A stretch of DNA of 38,001 nt, from contig NZ_MUBM01000032.1 in NCBI RefSeq assembly GCF_002154505.1, positions 1-38,001 on the forward strand, given 5' to 3'. Source of the DNA: Streptomyces carpinensis. GTDB taxonomy: Bacteria > Actinomycetota > Actinomycetes > Streptomycetales > Streptomycetaceae. Position numbers and translations under genes: made by a program. This document shows positions 23,559 to 32,407 of this stretch, piece by piece (the stretch's first letter is position 1; each line of letters begins with the position of its first letter). The notes under the pieces are model-generated. The model did no database searches, was not told the origin of the DNA, and saw nothing but the letters and a program-made list of their open reading frames with translations.

Positions 23559-25058
23559 CTACGCCACGAACGTCCGCGGTGACTCACCGTTCCCCGACGC
23601 CCCCGTCTGCACCAACCGCGCCGCCGCCGCGAGCCGCGTGGCCGCCTCGTCCGCCACCGCTCCCGAGACGGTGAACGGCAGCCGGACGTATCCCTCGAAG
23701 GCGCCGTCGACGCCGAAGCGCGGGCCGGACGGGACCCGTACGCCCACGCGCTCGCCCGCCTCGGCCAGCCGGGAACCGGACAGGCCGCCGGTGCGCACCC
23801 ACAGGGTCAGGCCGCCCTGCGGGACCTCGAACTCCCAGTCGGGCAGCTCGCGGCGGACCGCCGCGACCAGGGCGTCGCGGTTGTCCCGGGCCTGGCCGCG
23901 CCGGACCTGAACGGCCTCCTCCCAGCCGCCGGTGCTGAACAGCCAGTTCACGGCCAGCTGTTCCAGCACGGGGGTGCCCAGGTCCGCGTAGGCCCGCGCG
24001 GCGACCAGGCTGCGGATCACGTCGGGGGCGGCCCGCACCCAGCCGATGCGCATCCCGGCCCAGAAGGCCTTGCTGGCGGACCCGACGGTGATCACCGTGG
24101 AGCCGGCCGGGTCGAAGGCGCACACCCGCCGGGGCATCTCCAGGTCCGCCTCCAGGTACAGCTCGTTCATCGTCTCGTCGACGACGAGCACGGTTCCCGC
24201 GGAGCGGGCCGCCTCCACCAGGCGGCGCCGCTGGTCCTCGTCGGCGAGGGCGCCCGTCGGGTTGTGGAAGTCGGCGACGACATAGGCGATCCGCGGCGCG
24301 GCCTCCCGCAGCACCTGGCGCCAGCGGTCCATGTCCCACCCGGTGAGTCCCTCGGCCATGGCCACCGGCACCAGACGGGCACCCGCCTCCCGCATCAGCT
24401 GCAGGATGTTCGCGTAGGACGGCGACTCCACGGCGATGCGCTCGCCCCGGCCGCCGAAGAGGTGGCAGATGGCGTCGATGGCTCCCATCGCGCCCGTCGT
24501 CACCATGATCTGCTCGGGCATCGTGGGGATGCCGCGCGCCGTGTACCGCTCCGCGATCATCGAACGCAGCGCGGGCAGGCCGGCCGGATAGTCGCCGTGT
24601 GTGTGGGCGTATGGCGGCAGTTCCTCCAGGGCGCCCTGCACGGCGCGGGTCAGCCACGGTTCCGGGGCCTGCAGGGCCGCGGTACCGAGGTCGATCATCG
24701 AGCCCAGGGTCTCGGGGGGCAGGGGTTCGAGCCCCCGTGCGGGCAGCGGGTTGCCCGCCGGGACGGCGGTCCAGCTGCCCGCGCCGCGCCGGGACTCGAG
24801 GAAGCCCTCGGTGCGCAGCGCCTCGTAGGCGGCGGCGACCGTGGTGCGGCTGACGGACAGGGACAGGGCCAGCTCGCGTTCGGCGGGCAGACGGGCGGCC
24901 ACCGGCACACGGCCCTCCAGGACCAGCAGCCGGATGCCGTCGGCGAGGGCACGGTAGGCGGGCGGGCGGCGGGTGCCGGGGCCGGCCGGGCGCTCCTGCT
25001 GGGAGCCGAGCAGCCGGGCGAGCTGCGCGGCCCCCACCGCTGAAGTCCACTGCGTCAT
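23559..25058 (-). CDS. MocR-type regulator (GntR + aminotransferase fold)
   Basis: 499 residues from ATG 25058; longer in-frame starts cross into the divergent promoter region. The N-terminal GntR winged helix (about residues 30-95) includes LPAERELALSLSVSRTTVAA. The remainder is a fold-type I aminotransferase domain with ADFHNPTGA and the PLP-lysine motif SASKAFWAGMRIGW, the lysine being near residue 330. It is divergent from a YczE-family membrane gene, the arrangement seen for the Bacillus YczR/YczE pair. MocR proteins use PLP or a PLP adduct as effector and usually control the divergent gene, so it probably regulates the yczE-like gene at 25165. Confidence 0.92.
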   Translation of the reverse strand: MTQWTSAVGAAQLARLLGSQQERPAGPGTRRPPAYRALADGIRLLVLEGRVPVAARLPAERELALSLSVSRTTVAAAYEALRTEGFLESRRGAGSWTAVPAGNPLPARGLEPLPPETLGSMIDLGTAALQAPEPWLTRAVQGALEELPPYAHTHGDYPAGLPALRSMIAERYTARGIPTMPEQIMVTTGAMGAIDAICHLFGGRGERIAVESPSYANILQLMREAGARLVPVAMAEGLTGWDMDRWRQVLREAAPRIAYVVADFHNPTGALADEDQRRRLVEAARSAGTVLVVDETMNELYLEADLEMPRRVCAFDPAGSTVITVGSASKAFWAGMRIGWVRAAPDVIRSLVAARAYADLGTPVLEQLAVNWLFSTGGWEEAVQVRRGQARDNRDALVAAVRRELPDWEFEVPQGGLTLWVRTGGLSGSRLAEAGERVGVRVPSGPRFGVDGAFEGYVRLPFTVSGAVADEAATRLAAAARLVQTGASGNGESPRTFVA

Positions 25059-25117
25059 GATGACCAGTCCACCTTCCCCGAATTGGCCATGGATGAGTTG
25101 CGTTCCCCCACCACAGA

Positions 25118-25136
25118 GTGGCATGGGCCAGGCCAC
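25118..25136. promoter_or_regulatory. Candidate MocR operator in the divergent region
   Basis: GTGGCATGGGCCAGGCCAC is an imperfect palindrome in which eight of nine arm positions pair around the central base. It lies midway in the 106-base gap between the regulator and its likely target. A related TGGCCATGG is at 25084. Function is inferred from position only. Confidence 0.4.
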
Positions 25137-25164
25137 TTCCACCACCAGGGGGGACACTTTGTCC

Positions 25165-25812
25165 ATGCAGGGCCGCCTAGCGCGGCGACTCCTTCAGCTC
25201 TACGTCGGGCTCGTCCTGTACGGCGTCAGCTCCGCGCTCCTCGTCGAGGCGGGCCTCGGCCTGGAGCCCTGGGGCGTGCTGCACCAGGGGCTGGCCGAGC
25301 TCACCGGCCTGACCATCGGTGTGGTGTCGATCGTCGTCGGCGCGGCGGTGCTGCTGCTGTGGATCCCGCTGCGGCAGCGGCCCGGCCTGGGCACGGTCTC
25401 CAACGTCGTCGTGATCGGCCTGGCCATGGACGGCACCCTGGCCGCGCTGCCCGGCGTCCACGCCCTGGCCGTACGGATCCCGCTGCTCCTGGCGGCCGTC
25501 CTGCTCAACGGTGTGGCGACCGGTCTGTACATCGCCGCACGTTTCGGGCCCGGGCCCAGGGACGGGCTGATGACCGGGCTGCACCGGCGCACCGGCCGCT
25601 CGATCCGGCTGACGCGGACCGTGGTGGAGGTCGCCGTCGTCGTCACCGGGTTCGTCCTCGGCGGCACCGTCGGGGTCGGCACCCTGCTGTACGCCGTGTC
25701 GATCGGCCCGCTGGCCCAGCTCTTCCTGCGCCTGTTCGCCGTGCCGACGGCCACCGGCGGCAGCACGGCCGTTGCCGCGCCTTCACCCGAAGGAGCGATA
25801 CTGCGTCCGTGA
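25165..25812 (+). CDS. YczE/YitT-like integral membrane protein
   Basis: A 215-residue membrane protein starting at ATG 25165. It opens RRLLQLYVGLVLYGVSSALL, then GLGLEPWGVLHQGLAELTG, a combination typical of the YczE family. About five hydrophobic helices follow, with the conserved GPGPRDGLMTGLHRRTGRS loop between them. The partner MocR gene is divergent. The substrate is unknown; a role in vitamin or amine transport has been suggested for such MocR-linked membrane proteins. Its stop overlaps the GTG start of the phosphodiesterase gene. Confidence 0.88.
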   Translation: MQGRLARRLLQLYVGLVLYGVSSALLVEAGLGLEPWGVLHQGLAELTGLTIGVVSIVVGAAVLLLWIPLRQRPGLGTVSNVVVIGLAMDGTLAALPGVHALAVRIPLLLAAVLLNGVATGLYIAARFGPGPRDGLMTGLHRRTGRSIRLTRTVVEVAVVVTGFVLGGTVGVGTLLYAVSIGPLAQLFLRLFAVPTATGGSTAVAAPSPEGAILRP

Positions 25813-26576
25813 GCACGTCCGTACGCCACCCCTTCCTCGACCACCCGGGACCCATCGCCTTCGCGCACCGCGGCGGCGCCGCCGACGGGCTGGAGAACAC
25901 CGCGGCGCAGTTCCGGCGCGCGGTCGAACTCGGCTACCGGTACATCGAGACCGACGTGCACGCCACCGCCGACGGCCGGCTGGTCGCCTTCCACGACGCG
26001 ACCCTGGACCGGGTGACCGACGGGGCGGGCCTGATAGCGGACCTGCCGTGGGAGGACGTACGGCAGGCGCGCGTGGCGGGCCGGGAACCGGTGCCGCTCT
26101 TCGAGGAGCTGCTGGAGACCTTCCCCGAGGTGCGCTGGAACGTCGACGTCAAGGCGGAGCCCGCGCTGCGGCCCCTGCTGGACCTGATCGGGCGGACCGG
26201 CGCCTGGGAGCGCGTCTGTGTCGGCTCCTTCTCCGAGGCGCGCCTGGTCCGGGCGGTGCGGCTGGCCGGGCCGCGCCTGGCGACGTCGTACGGGACGCGC
26301 GGGGTGCTGGCTCTACGGCTGCGCTCCTGGGGCGTGCCGGCCGCGCTGCGCCGGTCGGCCGTGGCCGCGCAGGTGCCGGTCTCCCAGTCGGGCGTCCGGG
26401 TGGTCGATCCGCTGTTCGTCCGCGCGGCCCACGCGCGCGGGCTGCACGTGCACGTGTGGACGATCAACGAACCGGAGCGGATGCACCGGCTCCTGGACCT
26501 CGGTGTCGATGGCATCATGACCGATCACATCGACACGTTGCGCAAGGTCATGGAGGAGCGGGGCACCTGGGTCTGA
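25809..26576 (+). CDS. Glycerophosphodiester phosphodiesterase
   Basis: A 255-residue enzyme starting at GTG 25809, which overlaps the yczE-like stop, with AAGGAG upstream. It hydrolyses glycerophosphodiesters to glycerol 3-phosphate and an alcohol. The active-site motifs are IAFAHRGGAADGLENT (His-Arg and Glu of the metal site), YIETDVHATADGRLVAFHD (Glu, Asp and the second His) and KAEP in VDVKAEP. The C-terminus LHVHVWTINEPE and GVDGIMTDHID is typical of the GDPD family. No signal peptide is seen, so it is the cytoplasmic (UgpQ-like) form. Confidence 0.93.
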   Translation: MSTSVRHPFLDHPGPIAFAHRGGAADGLENTAAQFRRAVELGYRYIETDVHATADGRLVAFHDATLDRVTDGAGLIADLPWEDVRQARVAGREPVPLFEELLETFPEVRWNVDVKAEPALRPLLDLIGRTGAWERVCVGSFSEARLVRAVRLAGPRLATSYGTRGVLALRLRSWGVPAALRRSAVAAQVPVSQSGVRVVDPLFVRAAHARGLHVHVWTINEPERMHRLLDLGVDGIMTDHIDTLRKVMEERGTWV

Positions 26577-26631
26577 GCCCGGGCCGGTCACGAGCCTGCG
26601 CGGCATCTTCGGCGGGGAAGCGAGGGCACGG

Positions 26632-27978
26632 GTGGGCATCGGGACCGTGCGGGCACAGGCGGACGACGAGGCCGCCGACCGGCGGCGCGAGCAGCGCGGC
26701 TGGTACTTCTACGACTGGGCGTGCTCGGTCTACTCGACCAGCGTGCTCACCGTGTTCCTCGGCCCGTACCTCACCTCGGTCGCCCGGTCGGCGGCGGACG
26801 CGGACGGGTTCGTGCACCCGCTGGGCATCCCGGTGCGGGCCGGGTCGTTCTTCGCGTACTGCGTCTCGGCGTCGGTGATCCTGGCGATCCTGGTGATGCC
26901 GGTCGCGGGTGCGGCGGCCGACCGCACCGGCCGCAGGAAGCCTCTGCTGGCGGCCGCCGCCTACACGGGCGCCGCCGCGACCACGGCCCTTTTCCTCCTG
27001 GACGGCCATCGCTATCTGCTGGGCGGCGTCCTGCTGATCGTCGCCAACGCGTCGGTGGCCGTCTCGATGGTCCTCTACAACTCCTATCTGCCGCTGATCG
27101 CGCCGCCGGAGGAGCGCGACGCGGTCTCCTCCCGCGGCTGGGCCTTCGGCTACGCGGCCGGCTCCCTGGTTCTGGTGGCCAACCTGGTGCTGTTCACCGC
27201 CCACGACTCCTTCGGCGTGTCGGAGGCGCAGGCCGTGCGCATCTGCCTGGCCTCGGCAGGGCTGTGGTGGGGCGTGTTCACCCTGGTTCCGCTGCGGCGG
27301 CTGCGCGACCGGCGCACCTCCCCGACCGCTGGGCCGGTGCCCGGCTGGCGCCGGCTGGCGGCCACGATCCGGGACATGCGGAGCAAACCGCTCACCCTGG
27401 CGTTCCTGCTGGCGTACCTCGTCTACAACGACGGCATCCAGACCGTGATCTCCCAGGCCTCGGTGTACGGCTCGGAGGAACTGGGCCTGAGCCAGTCCAC
27501 GCTGATCACCGCCGTACTGATGGTGCAGGTGCTCGCCGTGGCGGGCGCCCTGGGCATGGGACGGCTGGCGCGGACGTACGGCGCGCAGCGCACGATCCTC
27601 GGGTCGCTGGTCGCGTGGACGCTCACCCTGGGGGCCGGGTACTTCCTGCCGGCCGGGGCGCCGGTGTGGTTCTTCGTGCTGGCGGCCGGCATCGGTCTGG
27701 TCCTCGGCGGCAGCCAGGCGCTGTCCCGGTCGCTGTTCTCGCACCTGGTTCCGCCCGGCAAGGAGGCCGAGTACTTCTCCGCGTACGAGATGAGCGACCG
27801 CGGAATGAGCTGGCTGGGGCCGCTGCTGTTCGGGATCACCTACCAGCTGACCGGGAGCTACCGGGATGCGATCCTGTCGCTGGTCGCCTTCTTCGCGATC
27901 GGGTTCGCGCTGCTCGCCCGGGTTCCCGTGCGGCGCGCGATCCAGGACGCGGGCAATCCGGTCCCTGATCGGATTTAG
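26632..27978 (+). CDS. UMF1-type MFS transporter
   Basis: A 448-residue membrane protein from GTG 26632, with about twelve hydrophobic helices. The N-terminal RGWYFYDWACSVYSTSVLTV is characteristic of the UMF1/Atg22-like group, as are the MFS loop AAADRTGRRKPLLAA and the late GGSQALSRSLFSHLVPPGKE. The family occurs throughout bacteria with poorly known substrates, including amino acid efflux. It follows the phosphodiesterase gene by 55 bases on the same strand and precedes rbpA. The start is less certain because the ribosome site is weak. Confidence 0.88.
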   Translation: MGIGTVRAQADDEAADRRREQRGWYFYDWACSVYSTSVLTVFLGPYLTSVARSAADADGFVHPLGIPVRAGSFFAYCVSASVILAILVMPVAGAAADRTGRRKPLLAAAAYTGAAATTALFLLDGHRYLLGGVLLIVANASVAVSMVLYNSYLPLIAPPEERDAVSSRGWAFGYAAGSLVLVANLVLFTAHDSFGVSEAQAVRICLASAGLWWGVFTLVPLRRLRDRRTSPTAGPVPGWRRLAATIRDMRSKPLTLAFLLAYLVYNDGIQTVISQASVYGSEELGLSQSTLITAVLMVQVLAVAGALGMGRLARTYGAQRTILGSLVAWTLTLGAGYFLPAGAPVWFFVLAAGIGLVLGGSQALSRSLFSHLVPPGKEAEYFSAYEMSDRGMSWLGPLLFGITYQLTGSYRDAILSLVAFFAIGFALLARVPVRRAIQDAGNPVPDRI

Positions 27979-28170
27979 CACTCCGGGCGAAAGGGCGGTA
28001 GTGTACGCGTTTGGCCTGCCAGGCGTACCGTTACTGCGCGTCAAAGATGCCGAAACGCTGGGTGACATCTCCTTGCAGATGTGACAAACCGGGCGCCGGT
28101 GGGTACTGCACTGGTTGACAAGGCTGCGGCTACGACGGCGACGCATGACCCGGAACGGGACATCGGAACG

Positions 28171-28196
28171 GGAATCTTTACCGCCGACCGGACGTT
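28171..28196 (+). promoter_or_regulatory. Sigma-R-type promoter of rbpA
   Basis: GGAAT (28171-28175) and GTT (28194-28196) are separated by exactly 18 bases, the consensus for the thiol-oxidative-stress sigma factor SigR. The rbpA gene of S. coelicolor is a known SigR target, so this element is expected here. Transcription would start near 28203, leaving a leader of about 55 bases. Confidence 0.85.
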
Positions 28197-28257
28197 GACC
28201 GGATGACGACGACAGCGACACCTGTCCTGTGGGCGACAAGCCCGGGAGGCACGATTC

Positions 28258-28632
28258 ATGAGTGAGCGAGCTCTTCGCGGCACGCGCCTCGTGGTGACCA
28301 GCTACGAGACCGACCGCGGTATCGACCTGGCTCCGCGCCAGGCCGTGGAGTACGCATGCGAGAAGGGGCACCGTTTCGAGATGCCCTTCTCGGTAGAGGC
28401 GGAGATCCCGCCGGAGTGGGAGTGCAAGGTCTGCGGGGCCCAGGCACTCCTCGTGGATGGCGACGGCCCTGAAGAGAAGAAGGCGAAGCCGGCGCGTACG
28501 CACTGGGACATGCTGATGGAGCGGCGCACCCGTGAGGAGCTCGAAGAGGTCCTCGAGGAGCGTCTCGCCGTTCTGCGGTCCGGTGCGATGAACATCGCCG
28601 TTCATCCTCGGGACAGCCGCAAGAGCGCGTAA
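28258..28632 (+). CDS. rbpA: RNA polymerase-binding protein RbpA
   Basis: A 124-residue protein that binds the beta subunit and the principal sigma factor of actinobacterial RNA polymerase, stabilising the open complex and affecting rifampicin tolerance. The zinc-site residues are present: C34 and H38 in CEKGH, C56 and C59 in CKVCG. The sigma-interaction helix near the C-terminus, HWDMLMERRTREELEEVL, is intact. Length is normal. It is preceded by a SigR-type promoter and followed by a strong hairpin terminator, so it can be transcribed as a single gene. The start ATG has GGGAGG in front. Confidence 0.98.
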   Translation: MSERALRGTRLVVTSYETDRGIDLAPRQAVEYACEKGHRFEMPFSVEAEIPPEWECKVCGAQALLVDGDGPEEKKAKPARTHWDMLMERRTREELEEVLEERLAVLRSGAMNIAVHPRDSRKSA

Positions 28633-28672
28633 TCCCTGCGGGGCTCAAGCCTGTTTCACCGCGCACGTCAAG

Positions 28673-28720
28673 AACCGCGGGCGCCGTACGTCATGTCGAC
28701 GTACGGCGCCCGCGGTTTTT
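28673..28720. terminator. Strong intrinsic terminator after rbpA
   Basis: A perfect 19-pair stem (28673-28691 with 28699-28717), a seven-base loop and a T run give a textbook terminator for rbpA. It sits between convergent rbpA and fxsA and the stem would form in both directions, though a T run is only on the rbpA side. Confidence 0.93.
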
Positions 28721-28838
28721 CTGTGGGATGTGCTCTTCGTCTCGAATGCGATGCTGCCACGACCCGCCGGCCCGGGGCTGCGCCCCGGGCCCCATGGGTG
28801 TCGGCGGCCTCGTCCCCGGACGCCGGACGGGCCGATGC

Positions 28839-29396
28839 TCAGCGGGTCAGCGGCGGGCGCTGCTCGCGCGGGGCGTCACCCGGCTCGTCCCTGATCACTT
28901 CGCCCTGGACGACCTTGCCGTCGGGGCGGTGGATGCGGGCCTGCTGGAAGGCGTCGCCCAGGGTGCCGGGGGTGGCCTCGCGGAGTCTGCGGTCGACCGT
29001 GCGCTCCGTGTAGCGGCCGACGGCCCGCTGGACCGGCGGGATCAGCAGGAGCAGACCCACCACGTCCGAGATCAGGCCGGGGATCATCAGGAGCAGGCCG
29101 CCCAGCATCATCAGGCCGTTGCCACCGCGGCGCGAGGAGGGGGCGCCACCCCGCTGCAATGCCTCGTTGAGGTTCTGGAAGGCGCGGCGGCCCGCCCGCT
29201 TGATCACCGCGGCGCCGAGCACGAAGGCGGCGAGCAGCAGCAGGAACACCGTGAACCCGCTTGCCGCGCCCGCCACCACGGTGAGCAGCCAGATCTCCAG
29301 CACCAGCCACACCGCGATGCCCAGCGGCAGGAACCTGCGCCGCCCGGAGCGCCGGGGCCGGGTGGAGTACGAAGAGGTCGGAGCGCCTGTCGTCAT
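28839..29396 (-). CDS. fxsA: FxsA family membrane protein
   Basis: A 185-residue protein. A basic N-terminus is followed by a first helix FLPLGIAVWLVLEIWLLTVV, a second helix FTVFLLLLAAFVLGAAVI and, after a basic loop, the conserved GLMMLGGLLLMIPGLISDVVG segment typical of FxsA. The C-terminus is a hydrophilic tail. In E. coli FxsA relieves F-plasmid exclusion of phage T7; its normal role is not established. It lies 41 bases downstream of ppm1 in the same direction, probably in one transcript. Confidence 0.92.
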   Translation of the reverse strand: MTTGAPTSSYSTRPRRSGRRRFLPLGIAVWLVLEIWLLTVVAGAASGFTVFLLLLAAFVLGAAVIKRAGRRAFQNLNEALQRGGAPSSRRGGNGLMMLGGLLLMIPGLISDVVGLLLLIPPVQRAVGRYTERTVDRRLREATPGTLGDAFQQARIHRPDGKVVQGEVIRDEPGDAPREQRPPLTR

Positions 29397-29437
29397 ACCC
29401 CCAGTGTGCCTGGCGCCTGCTCAGCGCCGGATAAGAG

Positions 29438-30238
29438 CTATCCCGCGGACTTGCCGCCCCGGCTGGTGATCTTGGTCACCCGCTCCCCCACGCCCCAGGC
29501 GGTGACCCGCCACAGGGCCTCCACGAGGATGTCGCGGCTCATCTTGGAGTCACCGAGTTCGCGCTCGACGAAGGTGATGGGGACCTCGACGACGTGGTAG
29601 CCGGCCTTCACCGCGCGGCGCGCCAGGTCGACCTGGAAGCAGTAGCCCTGCGAGGCGACCTCGTCCAGGCCCAGGCCCAGAAGGGTCTCCCGGCGGAACG
29701 CGCGGTAGCCGCCGGTGATGTCCCGCAGCGGGAGGTCCAGAGCGAGGCGCGAGTACAGGCTGCCGCCGCGGGAGATGACCTCGCGGCTCCTGGGCCAGTT
29801 CACCACGCGTCCGCCCGGCACCCAGCGAGAGCCGAGCACGAGGTCGGCGCCCTTGAGGGCGGTCAGCAGCCGGGGCAGCTCCTCCGGCTGGTGGGAGCCG
29901 TCGGCGTCCATCTCGACCAGCACGCCGTAGTCGCGCTCCAGCCCCCAGCGGAAGCCCGCGAGGTAGGCGGCGCCGAGACCCTCCTTGCCCTTGCGGTGCA
30001 GCACGTGGACCTGGGCGTCCCCGGCGGCGAGCTCGTCGGCGAGCTTGCCGGTGCCGTCGGGGCTGTTGTCGTCGGCCACGAGGACGTGCGCCTCGGGAAC
30101 GGCCTTGCGCACCCGGCCCACGATCGTCTTGATGTTCTCCGCCTCGTTGTAGGTCGGAATGATCACCAAGGCCGTGCCGAGCGGGCCGAACCGCCTCTCC
30201 TGGCCCCGAGCCGCGAGGGTGCCGTCGCCGTCGTTCAC
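29438..30238 (-). CDS. ppm1: Polyprenol monophosphomannose synthase
   Basis: A 266-residue GT2 enzyme that transfers mannose from GDP-mannose to polyprenyl phosphate, the donor for protein O-mannosylation and envelope lipoglycans. The N-terminal donor domain has [27 protein letters not shown] and the metal-site DADGSH. Downstream [13 protein letters not shown] and [15 protein letters not shown] are typical of dolichol-phosphate-mannose synthases. GTG 30238 is chosen because AGGGG lies six bases upstream, inside a five-codon ORF that ends on this start. No acyltransferase fusion domain is present, as in the stand-alone Streptomyces enzyme. From memory this gene is needed for phage phiC31 infection in S. 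coelicolor. Confidence 0.93.
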   Translation of the reverse strand: MNDGDGTLAARGQERRFGPLGTALVIIPTYNEAENIKTIVGRVRKAVPEAHVLVADDNSPDGTGKLADELAAGDAQVHVLHRKGKEGLGAAYLAGFRWGLERDYGVLVEMDADGSHQPEELPRLLTALKGADLVLGSRWVPGGRVVNWPRSREVISRGGSLYSRLALDLPLRDITGGYRAFRRETLLGLGLDEVASQGYCFQVDLARRAVKAGYHVVEVPITFVERELGDSKMSRDILVEALWRVTAWGVGERVTKITSRGGKSAG

Positions 30239-30252
30239 TGCTGCCCCTTCAT
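30235..30252 (-). other. Five-codon mini-ORF overlapping the ppm1 start
   Basis: ATG AAG GGG CAG CAG TGA: its stop shares bases with the ppm1 GTG (GTGA) and its second and third codons are the ppm1 ribosome site. If translated it would couple initiation; it may equally be chance. Confidence 0.3.
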
Positions 30253-30802
30253 GTCCGTGCGCAGGGGACCACCATAGTGGCCACGGCCTGCGGGGATGTG
30301 ACACCACGTGCGTACGGGGGTGTCGATCCGGCAAGAGCGGGGTAAGAGTGCTCTTTTCGGAATGTGCGGGATGGGTGGGAGCCGCCGCGGGATCCGCCGT
30401 GCTGCGGATGGGGGCCCGGCGCCCTTCGGGCCGACCTGGGACCCGCTGGCTGCGGATCGACCGAGAGCCGTTGTCTACTGAGCGGCCGGGCCCCACCCGG
30501 GTCACACCCTGCCGACCGTCCGGAACGTTCCCCCGCCGACGCGGGCGCTGAGCCTGGCTCCCGCGACGGTGACCCGGTGCGGCACACCGTCCCTGACCCA
30601 GTGGCACTGCGACGCGGGTACGGAAGTTCCCCGGTCGGGCGTCCGGTGGTGGACCCGGCAGAACCTACCGGCCCCCTGCCGTCGGCTGTCAAACAGCCAC
30701 GTGACGGGCCCCGTGGCCCGCCCCGGACGGGCCCGTGCGGAGGATGCCCAGGTCGCGCGACGGCAAGGGTGGCCCGGATCGCCACCGGTCCGCCCCGGGA
30801 GA
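30253..30802. other. Intergenic DNA between the amidohydrolase and ppm1
   Basis: About 550 bases with no supportable gene, although frames stay open owing to GC content. It should contain the ppm1 promoter near 30260-30360, where the sequence is less GC-rich. Nearer the amidohydrolase end are small stems: GGCTGT-CAA-ACAGCC (30684-30698) and ACGGGCCC (30704-30711) with GGGCCCGT (30729-30736). Both lie just past the amidohydrolase stop in its direction of transcription and could serve as a weak terminator. Confidence 0.4.
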
Positions 30803-32407
30803 TCACTCGCCCGGCCGTACGAAAACCGTCCGTCCGCCGACCACGGTCCGCAGGCAGAGGGGCAGGTCACGGCCCGGGTGGAGGTCGGGCAGCCCGGGGG
30901 TGCCCGATCGCGGATCGGTCGACCAGCGCGCCACCCGGTCGTCGGGAGCCTGGACGACGAGCTCGTCCGTGCGCCACACGGCGTAGTCCGCCGGGGCGCC
31001 GGGCACCAGGATGCCCGCGTCGTCCCTTCCGACCGCCCGCCAGCCGCCGCGCGTGTGCGCGGTGAACGCGGCGCGTACCGAGACACGGTGTTCGGGGGTG
31101 CGGTGGAAGGCGGCCGCCCGGACCGTGCCCCAGGGGTCCAGCGGGGTCACGGGGCTGTCGGAGCCGAAGGCGAGCGGGACGCCGGTGCGCAGCAGCGTCG
31201 CGAAGGGGTTCAGCGTCCGGGCCCGTTCGGCACCCAGGCGCTGGGCGTACATGCCGTCCTCTCCGCCCCACAGCGCGTCGAACGCGGGCTGGACCGAGGC
31301 GGTCAGCCCCAGCTCGGCGAAGGCCGCGACGGTCTCCGGTGTGAGCATCTCGGCGTGCTCGACGCGGTGCCGCGCGGCGCGCACACGGCCCAGGCCCACC
31401 TTCTCGGCGGCGGCACGCACGCCCTCGACGACGGCGGTGACGGCGGCGTCGCCGATGGCGTGGAACCCGGCCTGGAGGCCCGCCTCGGTGCAGGCGATGA
31501 CGTGGGCGGCGACGGCGCGCGCGTCGAGGTAGGCGGTGCCGGTGTGGTCGGCGTCGGCGTACGGCGTGTGCAGGCAGGCGGTGTGCGAGCCGATGGAGCC
31601 GTCGACGAACAGATCGCCGGCCGCGCCCAGCGCGCCCAGCTCCCGCGCCTTGTCGACGTCCTCCTCCGCCCAGTAGCCGACCACACGAGGGCCGGGTTCC
31701 CCGGCGGCGAGGGTCAGCAGGCTCGTGAAGTCGTCCTCGGAGGAGATGTTGGGGCCGCCGCACTCGTGCACCGAGCCGATGCCCAGCGAGGCCGCGTGGG
31801 CGAGCGCGGCACGCTGCGCCTCGTGGCGCTGTGCGGGGGTGACCGCGCCGAACGCGGCGGCGCGCACGGCGTGGTGGGCGTCGGCGGTCAGCGGGCCGTC
31901 CACGCGGCCCAGGTCGCCGGCCACCAGGTCCAGCAGGGCGGTGGTGACGACGGCGGAGTGGACGTCGATCCGGCTGAGGTAGAGGGGGCGACCGCCGGTG
32001 GCCTCGTCCAGTTCCGCGCGCGTCGGGGGGCGGCCACCGGGCCAGCGGGCCGCGTCCCAGCCGTGCCCGAGCAGGACCTCGTCGTCCGGGCGGGCGGCGG
32101 CGAACTCCCGCACCCGGGCGAGGGCCGCCTCCAGGGAGGACGCGTCGGACAGGTCGAGGCCGGTGAGCGCGAGACCGGTGGCGGTGGTGTGCACGTGGGC
32201 GTCGATGAACGCCGGGGTGACGAGGGCGCCGTCCAGGTCGATCACCTCGTCGACACCGTCGGCGAAGGCGTCGGCCGCGCCCTCGGAGCCGACCCAGGCG
32301 ACGTGCCCCGCCTCGACCACCATCGCGGTCGCGAACGGATCGGCGGGGCTGTGGACCTCGCCCCGGCGTAGAAGGACGGTCTGCGGTTCGGCGGTGCGCT
32401 CACTCAT
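30803..32407 (-). CDS. Amidohydrolase family protein (Amidohydro_3/YtcJ-like)
   Basis: A 534-residue metal-dependent hydrolase. The first metal motif is in TPAFIDAHVHTTATG (HxH), after an N-terminal beta-strand domain. Later motifs are SIGSVHECGG, GFHAIGDAAV, RHRVEHAEML and the final aspartate in AFGSDSPVTP, followed by the C-terminal sheet segment with ILVPGAPADYAVW. These match the YtcJ-like Amidohydro_3 group, which includes N-substituted formamide and exoenzyme-type deformylases. No signal peptide is seen, so it is cytoplasmic. A GTG two codons upstream of ATG 32407 is an alternative start. The substrate is unknown. It lies downstream of the Lrp gene on the same strand, but a hairpin separates them. 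Confidence 0.9.
   Translation of the reverse strand: MSERTAEPQTVLLRRGEVHSPADPFATAMVVEAGHVAWVGSEGAADAFADGVDEVIDLDGALVTPAFIDAHVHTTATGLALTGLDLSDASSLEAALARVREFAAARPDDEVLLGHGWDAARWPGGRPPTRAELDEATGGRPLYLSRIDVHSAVVTTALLDLVAGDLGRVDGPLTADAHHAVRAAAFGAVTPAQRHEAQRAALAHAASLGIGSVHECGGPNISSEDDFTSLLTLAAGEPGPRVVGYWAEEDVDKARELGALGAAGDLFVDGSIGSHTACLHTPYADADHTGTAYLDARAVAAHVIACTEAGLQAGFHAIGDAAVTAVVEGVRAAAEKVGLGRVRAARHRVEHAEMLTPETVAAFAELGLTASVQPAFDALWGGEDGMYAQRLGAERARTLNPFATLLRTGVPLAFGSDSPVTPLDPWGTVRAAAFHRTPEHRVSVRAAFTAHTRGGWRAVGRDDAGILVPGAPADYAVWRTDELVVQAPDDRVARWSTDPRSGTPGLPDLHPGRDLPLCLRTVVGGRTVFVRPGE

Noticed and set aside
28115..28143. TTGACA upstream of rbpA as a second housekeeping promoter
   Set aside because: No convincing -10 box at 16-18 bases; the SigR element downstream is much stronger.
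30359..30384. GGAAT near 30359 as a further SigR promoter
   Set aside because: The position 18 bases downstream reads CCG, not GTT.
30249..30806. Minus-strand 185-residue ORF between the amidohydrolase and ppm1
   Set aside because: Low-complexity Pro/Arg/Gly/Ser composition, overlaps the ppm1 ribosome site, no domain or ribosome site of its own.
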